NCBI RefSeq assembly: GCF_039993895.1
Contig: NZ_CP121194.1
Span: forward strand, 1,364,001-1,428,000
Source of the DNA: Edaphobacter paludis
GTDB taxonomy: Bacteria > Acidobacteriota > Terriglobia > Terriglobales > Acidobacteriaceae
Length of the DNA stretch: 64,000 nt
Direction: 5' to 3'
Part shown: positions 42,978 to 50,928 of the stretch, in pieces
Layout: the number at the start of each line of letters is the position of its first letter
How positions within the stretch are numbered: the stretch's first letter is position 1
Position numbers and translations under genes: made by a program
The notes under the pieces: generated by a model
The model's input: the letters and a program-made list of their open reading frames with translations, nothing else
What the model was told of the DNA's origin: nothing
Database searches by the model: none

Positions 42978-43871
42978 ATGGCTGTGATCGGAGACCAAGT
43001 AGGACTGACGGTGGACCGCATTGTTTTGGCAACAGATTTCTCGCCGTCTTCTGAGTCGGCAACTAAATATGCAAAGCTGCTAGCCAAGCGCTTCTCTTCA
43101 AACCTCACCCTTGCTCACGTTGTAGATCTCTCAATGGCTGCCCGTTCCGAGCAAGCAGTAGTTGGGTATCCAATCGGTGATATGCGCCGAGCCAGTAGCG
43201 AAAATTTGGAACGGCTGCTCAAGGACCTGACCTCCGACAGAATTCGCGCCACGGCCCAGATACTGGAGGCCCATAATCCTGCTGCGGCGATAGTGGGTTT
43301 AGCAGAACAACTCAAGGCCGATCTGATCGTGACCGGTACACACGCGCGTCATGGATTGAATAAGGCGATCCTGGGGTCGTGCGCGGAAGGTATTTTTCGG
43401 CATGCAAGCTGTCCTGTCTTTACCGTTGGGCCAAAACTAAAGGCTCCTTCAGCGGAGAATATTGCTTTCGATAGGATCGTCTTTGCGACCGACTTCACCT
43501 CCAGCGCCGCCGAGAAAGCTGCCGTGGCTCTAGCATTCGCACAAGATAGCATGGCGACGATTTATCTCTGCCATGTTCTAAAAGACGCAGGTGCGGACAT
43601 CTCCGAGATGTTTGAACTGCAGGTCAAATTTCAGTCTGCGCTCAAAAAAATGGTCCCACAATCGACCTTGGATTGGTGCACCCCAGAATGCGTGGTGGAA
43701 TTAGGTGAAGTTGCTCCCCATATTCTTGGGCTAGCCAAGAGGGTTGGAGCTGACGTCATTATTTTGGGAGCTCGACGCAGTTCCACGTGGTTCGCACATT
43801 TAGCTGACGGCGTGGTTGGACACGTGCTTGCGAATGCCGAATGCCCCGTGATGACCATCTGCTCGAGCTAA
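42978..43871 (+). CDS. Tandem universal stress protein 2
   Basis: 297 residues, two UspA domains. The first (DRIVLATDFSPSSESATKYA) has the nucleotide loop GTHARHGLNKAILGS; the second (DRIVFATDFTSSAAEKAA) ends in GARRSSTWFAHLADG, a degenerate loop. GAAGAGGTG precedes the ATG. Divergent from the HdeD operon, with the perfect CRP-like site at 42,866 between. Likely followed in the same transcript by the deacetylase gene. Confidence 0.92.
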   Translation: MAVIGDQVGLTVDRIVLATDFSPSSESATKYAKLLAKRFSSNLTLAHVVDLSMAARSEQAVVGYPIGDMRRASSENLERLLKDLTSDRIRATAQILEAHNPAAAIVGLAEQLKADLIVTGTHARHGLNKAILGSCAEGIFRHASCPVFTVGPKLKAPSAENIAFDRIVFATDFTSSAAEKAAVALAFAQDSMATIYLCHVLKDAGADISEMFELQVKFQSALKKMVPQSTLDWCTPECVVELGEVAPHILGLAKRVGADVIILGARRSSTWFAHLADGVVGHVLANAECPVMTICSS

Positions 43872-43941
43872 ATTGCCAGACAAATTGTTCCACCTTGGTT
43901 TCCTTAAGGTGAAATACAAAGCAGCGATCCGAGACAAAACG

Positions 43942-44739
43942 ATGAAACTGAGGAAAGGATTCTTGACGAATTGGCGTCAAATGTTCGTTGTCTGTTTGCT
44001 GCTGGTGTTGTGTGGAAGGCTGATAAAAGCTCAGGAGTTTCCCATCCTTGTCTATCATCGCTTTGATTCCGCAATGCCTGGATTGACAACCGTACGAACA
44101 TCCACATTTGAATTGCAGCTCGAATGGCTCGAAGACCATCATTACCAGATACTTTCTTTACGTACAGTCACCGACAAGTTAAGGACTATGAGGGATACTA
44201 ATGCGCCGGCGGTCGCGATTACAGTCGACGATGGTCATCGTTCGATCTATGCAGAGATGTTTCCATTAATTCTCAAGCACCACATTCCGGTGACTCTATT
44301 TATCTACCCCTCCGTTATCTCAAATGCTTCCTATGCTCTTACATGGGAACAAATTCGACAAATGAAGCGATCCGGTCTGGTCGATGTCCAGTCCCACACT
44401 CTCTGGCATCCGAACTTTCGAAAAGAGCGGGCACGGCTTTCGGATGCTGAATATGAAGCTTTTGTTATTAAGCAACTGACACGTTCTAAGGATATCCTTT
44501 CCAGTCGGTTGGGTGGCCAAATAGATAGTCTCGCTTGGCCTTTTGGAATCCACAATTCTTATCTCGAAAACGCGGCCCAGCGTGCCGGATATAAAACCGC
44601 ATTTGCGTTAGGAGGGGCCCCCGCCCGTGCCGGCGGTAATATGCTCGCCATCCCACGAATACCGGTCTCAGACAACGATACCGGTGCAAGGTTCTATCGA
44701 TTGTTGATGGACCCGAGAAGAAATAGGAGAGAGAAGTAA
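43942..44739 (+). CDS. Exported polysaccharide deacetylase (NodB domain)
   Basis: 265 residues with an N-terminal signal or anchor (FVVCLLLVLCGRLIKA). NodB-domain motifs: the catalytic VDDGHRSIY (motif 1), the metal-binding H-x3-H in SHTLWHPN (motif 2) and SLAWPFG (motif 3). FPILVYHRF near the start is typical of the PgaB/IcaB-type group acting on N-acetylglucosamine polymers. I chose ATG 43,942; a TTG at 43,873 is possible. Its stop overlaps the start of the hydrolase gene (TAATG), so they are translationally coupled. Confidence 0.88.
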   Translation: MKLRKGFLTNWRQMFVVCLLLVLCGRLIKAQEFPILVYHRFDSAMPGLTTVRTSTFELQLEWLEDHHYQILSLRTVTDKLRTMRDTNAPAVAITVDDGHRSIYAEMFPLILKHHIPVTLFIYPSVISNASYALTWEQIRQMKRSGLVDVQSHTLWHPNFRKERARLSDAEYEAFVIKQLTRSKDILSSRLGGQIDSLAWPFGIHNSYLENAAQRAGYKTAFALGGAPARAGGNMLAIPRIPVSDNDTGARFYRLLMDPRRNRREK

Positions 44740-46034
44740 TGCAAATGCTTGTTCGACATTACCTGCTCGTTCTTTTGGTGTTGTTGGCATCATCGGCCTC
44801 TCAGGCGAGTGATGGACGAGTGATCGATGCAAGCACTCATATCGGGATCCCAAATGCTACGGTTACTGTCGGGAACAGCGTCGTTACTACCGATGGCAGC
44901 GGTAGGTTTCATTTCAAAGAGGCGAGCGGGACGATTATGGCTCGAGCGCCCGGGTACCGCGCATCTCGTGCGATGGCGAAGGACACGGTGACGGACGGCG
45001 CAACTATCCCGCTCATTTCATTTTTTCCTAGGGCGCTGTATTTAACGGTGTATGGAATCGGTTCACAGACCTTGCGAGGTGGAGCCATGGCGTTTGCGCG
45101 AGGCGGACAGATCAATGCACTGGTGATCGATTTGAAGGGAGACAGGGGTCTTATCCCCTATCCAACTGCAGTGTCCCTGGCTCGGAGGAGCGGTGCGCGC
45201 CGTCTTACAACAATCCGTGATTTGCCTCGACTTGCCAGCGAACTCCATCGGGCGGGTATTTACGCCATCGCGAGGATTGTTGTCTTCAAAGACAATCCCC
45301 TTGCCGAAGCGCGGTCAGATTTGGCTGTAAAGCGGCGTGACGGCAGTCTATTTCGAGATCGGGAGGGGCTCGCATGGGTGGATCCATTTCAAGCAGAAGT
45401 CCGAACATATAATATCGAAATCGCCGTCGAAGCTGCTGAGGCGGGCTTCGATGAGATTCAGTTCGACTACGTACGGTTTCCCGATGTATCACAAAAACTG
45501 CGCTTTGCTCAAGCGCCAACAGAAGAGATGCGTGTGCAGGCGATTGATCGCTTTCTTACAGAGGCGCGTGAGCGGCTAGTGCCTTACAACGTCTTTCTTA
45601 GCATCGATATCTTCGGCTATGTCTGTTGGAATACTAATGACACAGGTATAGGGCAACAACTTGAGCAAATCGTCAAGATTGTCGACTATCTTTCGCCCAT
45701 GGTATATCCATCCGGATACAAATATGGGATACCCGGCTGCCAAGAGCCCGTCTCTCATCCCTATGAGATCGTCCACGATACTTTGGAGAATGCGCGACGA
45801 CGTGCAAATGTATCGCCTCAGCGATTTCGTCCATGGTTGCAAGCGTTCAGGGACTACGCATTTGATCATCGTGCCTTCGGCCCGTCTCAAGTCGCAGAGC
45901 AGATTCGTGCAGCTGACGAGTTTGGAACAGACGGATGGATGCTCTGGAACCCTCACAATCGATATGACGATCTTGGATTAGATACTCTTCATCCTCTCAC
46001 TAGAACGGCAATACCACCTCGGCCGGACCAGTAG
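44739..46034 (+). CDS. DUF4015-type putative glycoside hydrolase
   Basis: 431 residues with signal peptide, an N-terminal carboxypeptidase-regulatory-like sandwich (RVIDASTHIGIPNATVTVG, TDGSGRFHFKEA; about residues 27-90), then a TIM-barrel-like domain of the DUF4015 kind: INALVIDLKGDRGLIPYPTA, DEIQFDYVRFPD, SIDIFGYVCW, VDYLSPMVYPSGY, FRPWLQAFRDYA. Acidic residues in the FDYVRFPD and SIDIFG strands could be catalytic. Coupled to the deacetylase gene, so both probably act on the same extracellular polysaccharide. Confidence 0.82.
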   Translation: MQMLVRHYLLVLLVLLASSASQASDGRVIDASTHIGIPNATVTVGNSVVTTDGSGRFHFKEASGTIMARAPGYRASRAMAKDTVTDGATIPLISFFPRALYLTVYGIGSQTLRGGAMAFARGGQINALVIDLKGDRGLIPYPTAVSLARRSGARRLTTIRDLPRLASELHRAGIYAIARIVVFKDNPLAEARSDLAVKRRDGSLFRDREGLAWVDPFQAEVRTYNIEIAVEAAEAGFDEIQFDYVRFPDVSQKLRFAQAPTEEMRVQAIDRFLTEARERLVPYNVFLSIDIFGYVCWNTNDTGIGQQLEQIVKIVDYLSPMVYPSGYKYGIPGCQEPVSHPYEIVHDTLENARRRANVSPQRFRPWLQAFRDYAFDHRAFGPSQVAEQIRAADEFGTDGWMLWNPHNRYDDLGLDTLHPLTRTAIPPRPDQ

Positions 46035-46166
46035 CGTCATGGTGAGCGCGAACGCTTTGTAAGAGGTGTTTCGGATGACGCAAACAAGGGTTTCGATTTC
46101 CATAATCGTTAGAGACGGATTTCTGGGATGCAGACGAGAATCTTCCCGTGAACCATCGATTGTTCT

Positions 46167-46499
46167 CTATGTTGTTGATGGAGTCGTGTATTTCTCTCTC
46201 AATTCGGCGGGCCACTTCCAGTTTCTTATTTCGGGTCTGTCCTGCCCTTCGGTGTATGCGTAGGCAATACTTTCGATGATCTGCCCTTTTCCAGATAGCA
46301 GTTCGAAATACTAGCAGGCGCTCCATGGCCCGGACCGCCAATAGGCATCCATTCTCTGAAGGTCTTGAGCAGTCAATACCCGATCGGAAATCGCCAATGG
46401 TGATTCGTTGCCCTGGGATAATTCCATAACTTTCACGCTCCTACTCTTAAATTCGACTGGTCCCAATCTTGAGTTAGCACCTCTCAGGGGGTCTACCAA
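46167..46499 (-). pseudogene. Remnant of phosphoketolase (xfp-like), internally deleted
   Basis: Only the two ends of a phosphoketolase are recognisable. The upstream part reads LTAQDLQRMDAYWR, the typical beginning of the enzyme, and breaks at a stop. Further down, in another frame, is GQDRPEIRNWKWP, matching the conserved C-terminus (usually HGEDMPEIRNWKWP). Roughly 750 central residues are missing. A plausible original start is ATG 46,427. A CRP-like palindrome sits upstream at 46,540. The gene once would have split xylulose- or fructose-phosphate into acetyl-phosphate. Confidence 0.7.
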
Positions 46500-46539
46500 A
46501 ATCTGATAACTAATATTGGGGCAGTCTTTTCACGTAGAT

Positions 46540-46555
46540 GGTGACGATTGTCACA
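46540..46555. promoter_or_regulatory. CRP/FNR-type palindrome C
   Basis: GGTGA-CGATTG-TCACA, one mismatch from the consensus, about 120 bases upstream of the phosphoketolase remnant on the minus strand. Confidence 0.6.
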
Positions 46556-46668
46556 ATGAGTTGGTGGTGGATCTGGGTAATTGCTGCGAACAGAACTAGT
46601 TTATTAGCCCTGATCAATCGGCACTCTGATGAGTGCTAACGCCCTACCATGCACATCTTTTGGAGTCT

Positions 46669-46684
46669 TGTGATGCGCGTCACA
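46669..46684. promoter_or_regulatory. CRP/FNR-type palindrome D
   Basis: TGTGA-TGCGCG-TCACA, perfect half-sites, centred 107 bases upstream of the decaheme cytochrome start at 46,784. Confidence 0.75.
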
Positions 46685-46783
46685 GTCGATTTCCTACATC
46701 GAGTCGTATCCTTCACTCGTTATTCAAGTGGGTAGGTAATCCTCTGTATGTCGTACTCTCGCGTCCTTTGAGGAAAATTGCAC

Positions 46784-47713
46784 ATGCGGCATTGGTTCTA
46801 TACGCTCGCGATTCTACTATGGATGAGCGGGGCAGGGGGAGTCGTGTCTGCGCAGGCGGATGGCGCGTTGCAACCGCAGACTGCAATATCTTCCCGAAAG
46901 GCAGTTTTGAACCCGACAGATTACGTCGGTTCGGAAACCTGTGCCCTGTGCCACGCCGATCTCACAAAAAAGTTCGACTCCAATCCTCATTCGAAACTTG
47001 TGCTAATGCACGGCGGCAAAGGTGTTACTTGCGAGAGCTGCCATGGTTCGGCCAAAGCCCACGTGGAGTCGGGTGGTGATGTAACCAAGATCTTTCGATT
47101 CACAAAGGCAACACCAAAAGAGGTGGATCAAAAGTGCCTCAGTTGCCATCTGGGGACACACGCTAACTTCGATCGTTCCGCTCACGGCGCAGCCGGCGTC
47201 AGTTGTATCGGTTGCCACAGCAATCATGCCTTCCAGAGTGAGGCGCATCTCTTGAAGGTAGAAGAGCCGAAGTTGTGCTACAGCTGCCATACGGATGTGA
47301 AGGCCGCCTTCGCCCAGCCCTTTCATCACAAGGTAAATGAAGGTCTGCTTGTTTGCACTGATTGTCATAATCCCCATGGCACTTTCCAGGACAAACTGCT
47401 CAAGACGAATGCAGATCAGAATGCCGTCTGCACGAAGTGTCATGCGGAGACTCTTGGTCCATTTGTCTACGAACATCCTCCGCTGAAGCTGGAGGGTTGC
47501 ACCTCTTGCCATCTTCCTCATGGTTCGCCGAATGCAAGGCTGCTCAACCGGAGCAACGTCAATTCGCTGTGCCTGCAGTGTCATTCGGCGTCGATGAACT
47601 TTACGGCACCCGGTACGCCTTCGTTCCATAACCAGGCTAATCAGTATCAGGCCTGCACCAACTGCCACGTTCAGATACACGGCTCAAACGCCAGCAACGT
47701 TTTCTTCAAGTAA
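46784..47713 (+). CDS. Decaheme c-type cytochrome, DmsE/MtrA-like
   Basis: 309 residues with a signal peptide and ten CxxCH heme motifs between residues about 53 and 295: CALCH, CESCH, CLSCH, CIGCH, CYSCH, CTDCH, CTKCH, CTSCH, CLQCH, CTNCH. This count and size match MtrA/PioA/DmsE, which sit in the periplasm and inside the outer-membrane barrel to carry electrons across the outer membrane. ATG 46,784 has TTGAGGA upstream; a TTG at 46,778 is also in frame. Next gene is the barrel partner. First gene of a five-gene cluster to 52,395. Confidence 0.92.
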   Translation: MRHWFYTLAILLWMSGAGGVVSAQADGALQPQTAISSRKAVLNPTDYVGSETCALCHADLTKKFDSNPHSKLVLMHGGKGVTCESCHGSAKAHVESGGDVTKIFRFTKATPKEVDQKCLSCHLGTHANFDRSAHGAAGVSCIGCHSNHAFQSEAHLLKVEEPKLCYSCHTDVKAAFAQPFHHKVNEGLLVCTDCHNPHGTFQDKLLKTNADQNAVCTKCHAETLGPFVYEHPPLKLEGCTSCHLPHGSPNARLLNRSNVNSLCLQCHSASMNFTAPGTPSFHNQANQYQACTNCHVQIHGSNASNVFFK

Positions 47714-47724
47714 GGGAGGGCCAC

Positions 47725-49917
47725 ATGATGAGCTCAAATTCCATGATGTCGCTCCTCCCGAATCGATGGCGCATGGCTTTGGCTGTTTCGTCCATCTTCA
47801 TCACTGTGGGTCTCATTATGGGTACTCCGTCAAGCGCACAGGATAAATCCCCCGTAACCATGCCAACCCCTTCGGACAATATTCGTTATGGATACGTCAT
47901 CCATCAGTCGGTCGATCTCGGCGGACACATCGTGGATCATTCCGGGAGTGGCGCAGTTTACGACACGATGGTCAACCTGCAGTCAGGGCCACGCATACTC
48001 AATCAATCCCTGGATTTGCGCGCTGTGAATCCATCCCATGCGATCCTGTTCGATCACCTCTCCACGAGCAGCTTCGGCTACGGAGGCGATCCCAACAGTG
48101 TCTCGTTTCTCAACGTCGTCAAGGGTAAACTTTACGATTTTCGGGGAAGCTTTCGCCGGGATCGCCAGTATTTCGACTACAACCTATTGGCTAATCCCCT
48201 GATCCCACCGACGTCGAGCCCCTACGTTCCTCTCCTGGACACGCCACATCTCTACAACACTGTGCGTCGCATGACCGACCTCAATCTCACATTGGCTCCG
48301 CTGTCAATTGTCAGTGTGCGCCTCAGCTACAACCACAACATCAGCGAAGGGCCTTCCAACAGCACACTTCACTATGGCACCGAAGCCCTTCTTAGCCAGT
48401 TCTGGCGCAACTCGACTGACAGTTGGATAGTCGGCGCTGACTGGAAACCCGTCCAGCGCACCTCATTCAGTTACGACGAGTTCATTACACATTACAAAGG
48501 GAACACCAGTTGGCAGCTTACGGGGCTTAACTACCAGCTATCCAATGGAACTCCGGTCAGCCTGGGAATAGACATATCTTCTATCTGGAAGACTCCCTGC
48601 GCAGCGCCCTTCAGGGTAGATGGCACAGTCAGTCCAACTTGCAACGGCTATCTCGCTTATAGCCGTTCCGCACCCACACGCACACTAATTCCAACCGAGC
48701 AACTTCGTTTCCAGAGTGCATCTATTCCAAATATAACGATGAATGGACGGCTCCTCTACAGTGCTGCCACCAACAATCTGGATCATTTAAACGAAATGTT
48801 CAACGGCCTTTCTTCGAAGATCCGTGAATCGCTCATAACGGGGGCTGCCCGTGTCCATCGCATCAACGTCAATGGCGACTACAGCCTCACATGGCAGATC
48901 ACTCCTACGATTATTGCCACAAATCTCTTCGACTTCTGGGATTTCCGCATGCCGGGAACGAACAACTTCACCACGACTACCTATGCCGGGACTACAATGC
49001 TTGCACCTCCTGGTGCCGCAACCACGACAACAGCGTCTGATTACCAATTTCTCAATCAGAAGACGAAAACCAACACGTTTGTGGTTGCGTGGGATGTCAC
49101 GGGCCGTGCACGTGTGTCGGTCGGCTACCGCTATCGCAGCCGCATTATCACGGATGCTGGCGGAGATTTCATACCCATTCACGAAAACTGGGGACTCTTC
49201 GGAGTCTCGCTCAGGCCAACGCCTCAATGGCGCATCAACCTTAATGTAGATGCCATGTACGCCGACAATGCCTTTACACGCATCAGCCCACGCCAGTTGC
49301 AACATTACATTATGCGGACCACCTACAAGCCGCATCTATGGCTCACTTTTTCCGGAACGGTCAACATCCGCGAGAGCCGAGACAATATTCAGACGGTTAA
49401 TCATCTGGAACACAATCGCGATTTTTCTTTCGGGACGTCGATCTCTCCCAGTGAGCATTGGTCACTTGACCTAAACTACGCCTACGACAGCGTGTACTCC
49501 AGCACCATTGAGTGCTATGCGTCTACTCCCGCTCCGTCTTTATCTGGAATAGCACCGCCAGTCTGCGTTGCGGCAGGAACTCCGTGGCTCAGCACCGGAT
49601 ATTACAATGCGCCTACGCAATTCGGCTCTATCGGATTCATGTTGTCGCCCGTCAAGCGTGTACGTCTCAATGGGGGCTACCAGATGTCGACAGTCAACGG
49701 TACAAGTAACTTCATCAATATTCGTCAGGTGAGCGGCTCACTTCAGTCGCAGTTTCAGTCGCCATACGCCAATCTAGTTATAGATATTGCGCCCAACTGG
49801 TCCTGGAAGGCCAACTACAACTATTACGGCTATGGTGAAGGTTCACCCATCGGCCCCACGCTGCCTCGGAGCTTTCGCGGGAATGTCTACACTCTCGCGG
49901 TTCATTATGCTTTCTAG
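47725..49917 (+). CDS. Outer-membrane beta-barrel, MtrB/PioB-like partner
   Basis: 730 residues with a signal peptide (VSSIFITVGLIMGTPSSA). The mature part is a long series of amphipathic strands rich in Tyr, Trp and Ser, ending in the outer-membrane signature YTLAVHYAF. Position directly after the decaheme cytochrome (11 bases) and size fit the MtrB/PioB barrel that encloses MtrA. The sequence itself is divergent, so the assignment rests on context and architecture. GGGAGGG precedes the ATG. Confidence 0.8.
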   Translation: MMSSNSMMSLLPNRWRMALAVSSIFITVGLIMGTPSSAQDKSPVTMPTPSDNIRYGYVIHQSVDLGGHIVDHSGSGAVYDTMVNLQSGPRILNQSLDLRAVNPSHAILFDHLSTSSFGYGGDPNSVSFLNVVKGKLYDFRGSFRRDRQYFDYNLLANPLIPPTSSPYVPLLDTPHLYNTVRRMTDLNLTLAPLSIVSVRLSYNHNISEGPSNSTLHYGTEALLSQFWRNSTDSWIVGADWKPVQRTSFSYDEFITHYKGNTSWQLTGLNYQLSNGTPVSLGIDISSIWKTPCAAPFRVDGTVSPTCNGYLAYSRSAPTRTLIPTEQLRFQSASIPNITMNGRLLYSAATNNLDHLNEMFNGLSSKIRESLITGAARVHRINVNGDYSLTWQITPTIIATNLFDFWDFRMPGTNNFTTTTYAGTTMLAPPGAATTTTASDYQFLNQKTKTNTFVVAWDVTGRARVSVGYRYRSRIITDAGGDFIPIHENWGLFGVSLRPTPQWRINLNVDAMYADNAFTRISPRQLQHYIMRTTYKPHLWLTFSGTVNIRESRDNIQTVNHLEHNRDFSFGTSISPSEHWSLDLNYAYDSVYSSTIECYASTPAPSLSGIAPPVCVAAGTPWLSTGYYNAPTQFGSIGFMLSPVKRVRLNGGYQMSTVNGTSNFINIRQVSGSLQSQFQSPYANLVIDIAPNWSWKANYNYYGYGEGSPIGPTLPRSFRGNVYTLAVHYAF

Positions 49918-49971
49918 TTTTAACAATCGGACGTCATTTCAGTCCGCCAAACTACCAGAGGAGTATTCCAG

Positions 49972-50292
49972 ATGATGAAGTACATTACTCACGGTACCGC
50001 AATTGGCTTAGTTATATTGTTCGCTGCGCTTACGAGTTTCGGTCAAAGTGGTGTCGATATCTACAAAGCCAAATGCCAGATGTGTCATGGCGCTGACGGA
50101 TTTGGTAACACGCCGGCGGGTAAGGCTATGAAAACACGCCCACTCAATTCCCCCGATGTTTTGAAAGAGTCGGACACCGATCTTATTACCGTGATCAAGA
50201 ATGGAAAAAACAAGATGCCTGCTTTTTCCGGCAAACTCACTGATCCGCAGATCCACGACATCATAGAGTATGTTCACACTTTGCAAAAGTGA
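49972..50292 (+). CDS. Small periplasmic cytochrome c
   Basis: 106 residues: signal peptide (IGLVILFAALTSFGQ), one heme site CQMCHG, and a methionine ligand region KNKMPAFSG, then the C-terminal helix IHDIIEYVHTLQK. A class I cytochrome c that could shuttle electrons between the cytochrome b/c complex and the decaheme cytochrome or a terminal oxidase. GAGGAG precedes the start. Confidence 0.93.
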   Translation: MMKYITHGTAIGLVILFAALTSFGQSGVDIYKAKCQMCHGADGFGNTPAGKAMKTRPLNSPDVLKESDTDLITVIKNGKNKMPAFSGKLTDPQIHDIIEYVHTLQK

Positions 50293-50366
50293 AAGACATT
50301 ACGGGCAAGAAGACGCGGTCGCTGAAATGACGCCAACTAAAATCTCGCAAACCAAGGAGTGGATTA

Positions 50367-50915
50367 ATGGAACTGATACCAGAGACTAAGGACGAATTTA
50401 AAGTGGAACCTTCGGGGCGTCGTTCATTTCTGGGTGCGTTGCTCGGGATGAGTGCAGTAGGGGTGAGTGCGCTGTTGGCGATTCCACTCGTGCGGTTTTC
50501 CACGTATCCGCTGCGTAGACGTGCGACAGAAACCGACTGGTCAGACGTAGGACCGGTGGACGAATTCAACTCGCTCACGGAGCCGCTAGCGAAGACCATA
50601 ACTTTGGAACGCCGAGATGCCTGGCAGACCACTTCGTCGCAGACCGCGGTCTATGTATTGCCATCGAAGACTGGGCAATTCCGTATATTGTCACCCATCT
50701 GCCCACATCTGGGATGCTCGGTTCGTTGGGAAGGGACTCAAGATAAATTCATTTGTCCATGCCACTCTGGATCGTTTACGGCAGGTGGACAACGCATTGC
50801 AGGGCCGCCTCCTCGCTCTATGGACATCCTTGAATCTAGAGTGGAGGGCGGAATGTTGAAGGTGCGCTACCAATATTTTCGCCAATTAGTTTCCAACAAA
50901 GAAGTAATGGCCTGA
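50367..50915 (+). CDS. Rieske iron-sulfur protein
   Basis: 182 residues. A twin-arginine-type leader GRRSFLGALLGMSAVG forms the membrane anchor. Cluster ligands are in CPHLGC (Cys-x-His) and CPCHSGSF (Cys-x2-His), with the two disulfide cysteines. It transfers electrons from quinol to cytochrome c in bc-type complexes. Immediately followed by the cytochrome b/c gene (13 bases). Confidence 0.94.
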   Translation: MELIPETKDEFKVEPSGRRSFLGALLGMSAVGVSALLAIPLVRFSTYPLRRRATETDWSDVGPVDEFNSLTEPLAKTITLERRDAWQTTSSQTAVYVLPSKTGQFRILSPICPHLGCSVRWEGTQDKFICPCHSGSFTAGGQRIAGPPPRSMDILESRVEGGMLKVRYQYFRQLVSNKEVMA

Positions 50916-50928
50916 GGCGGATGAGTCT

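Noticed and set aside
46066-46341. Short ORFs on both strands within 46.0-46.4 kb
   Set aside because: They are out-of-frame readings of the decayed phosphoketolase region.
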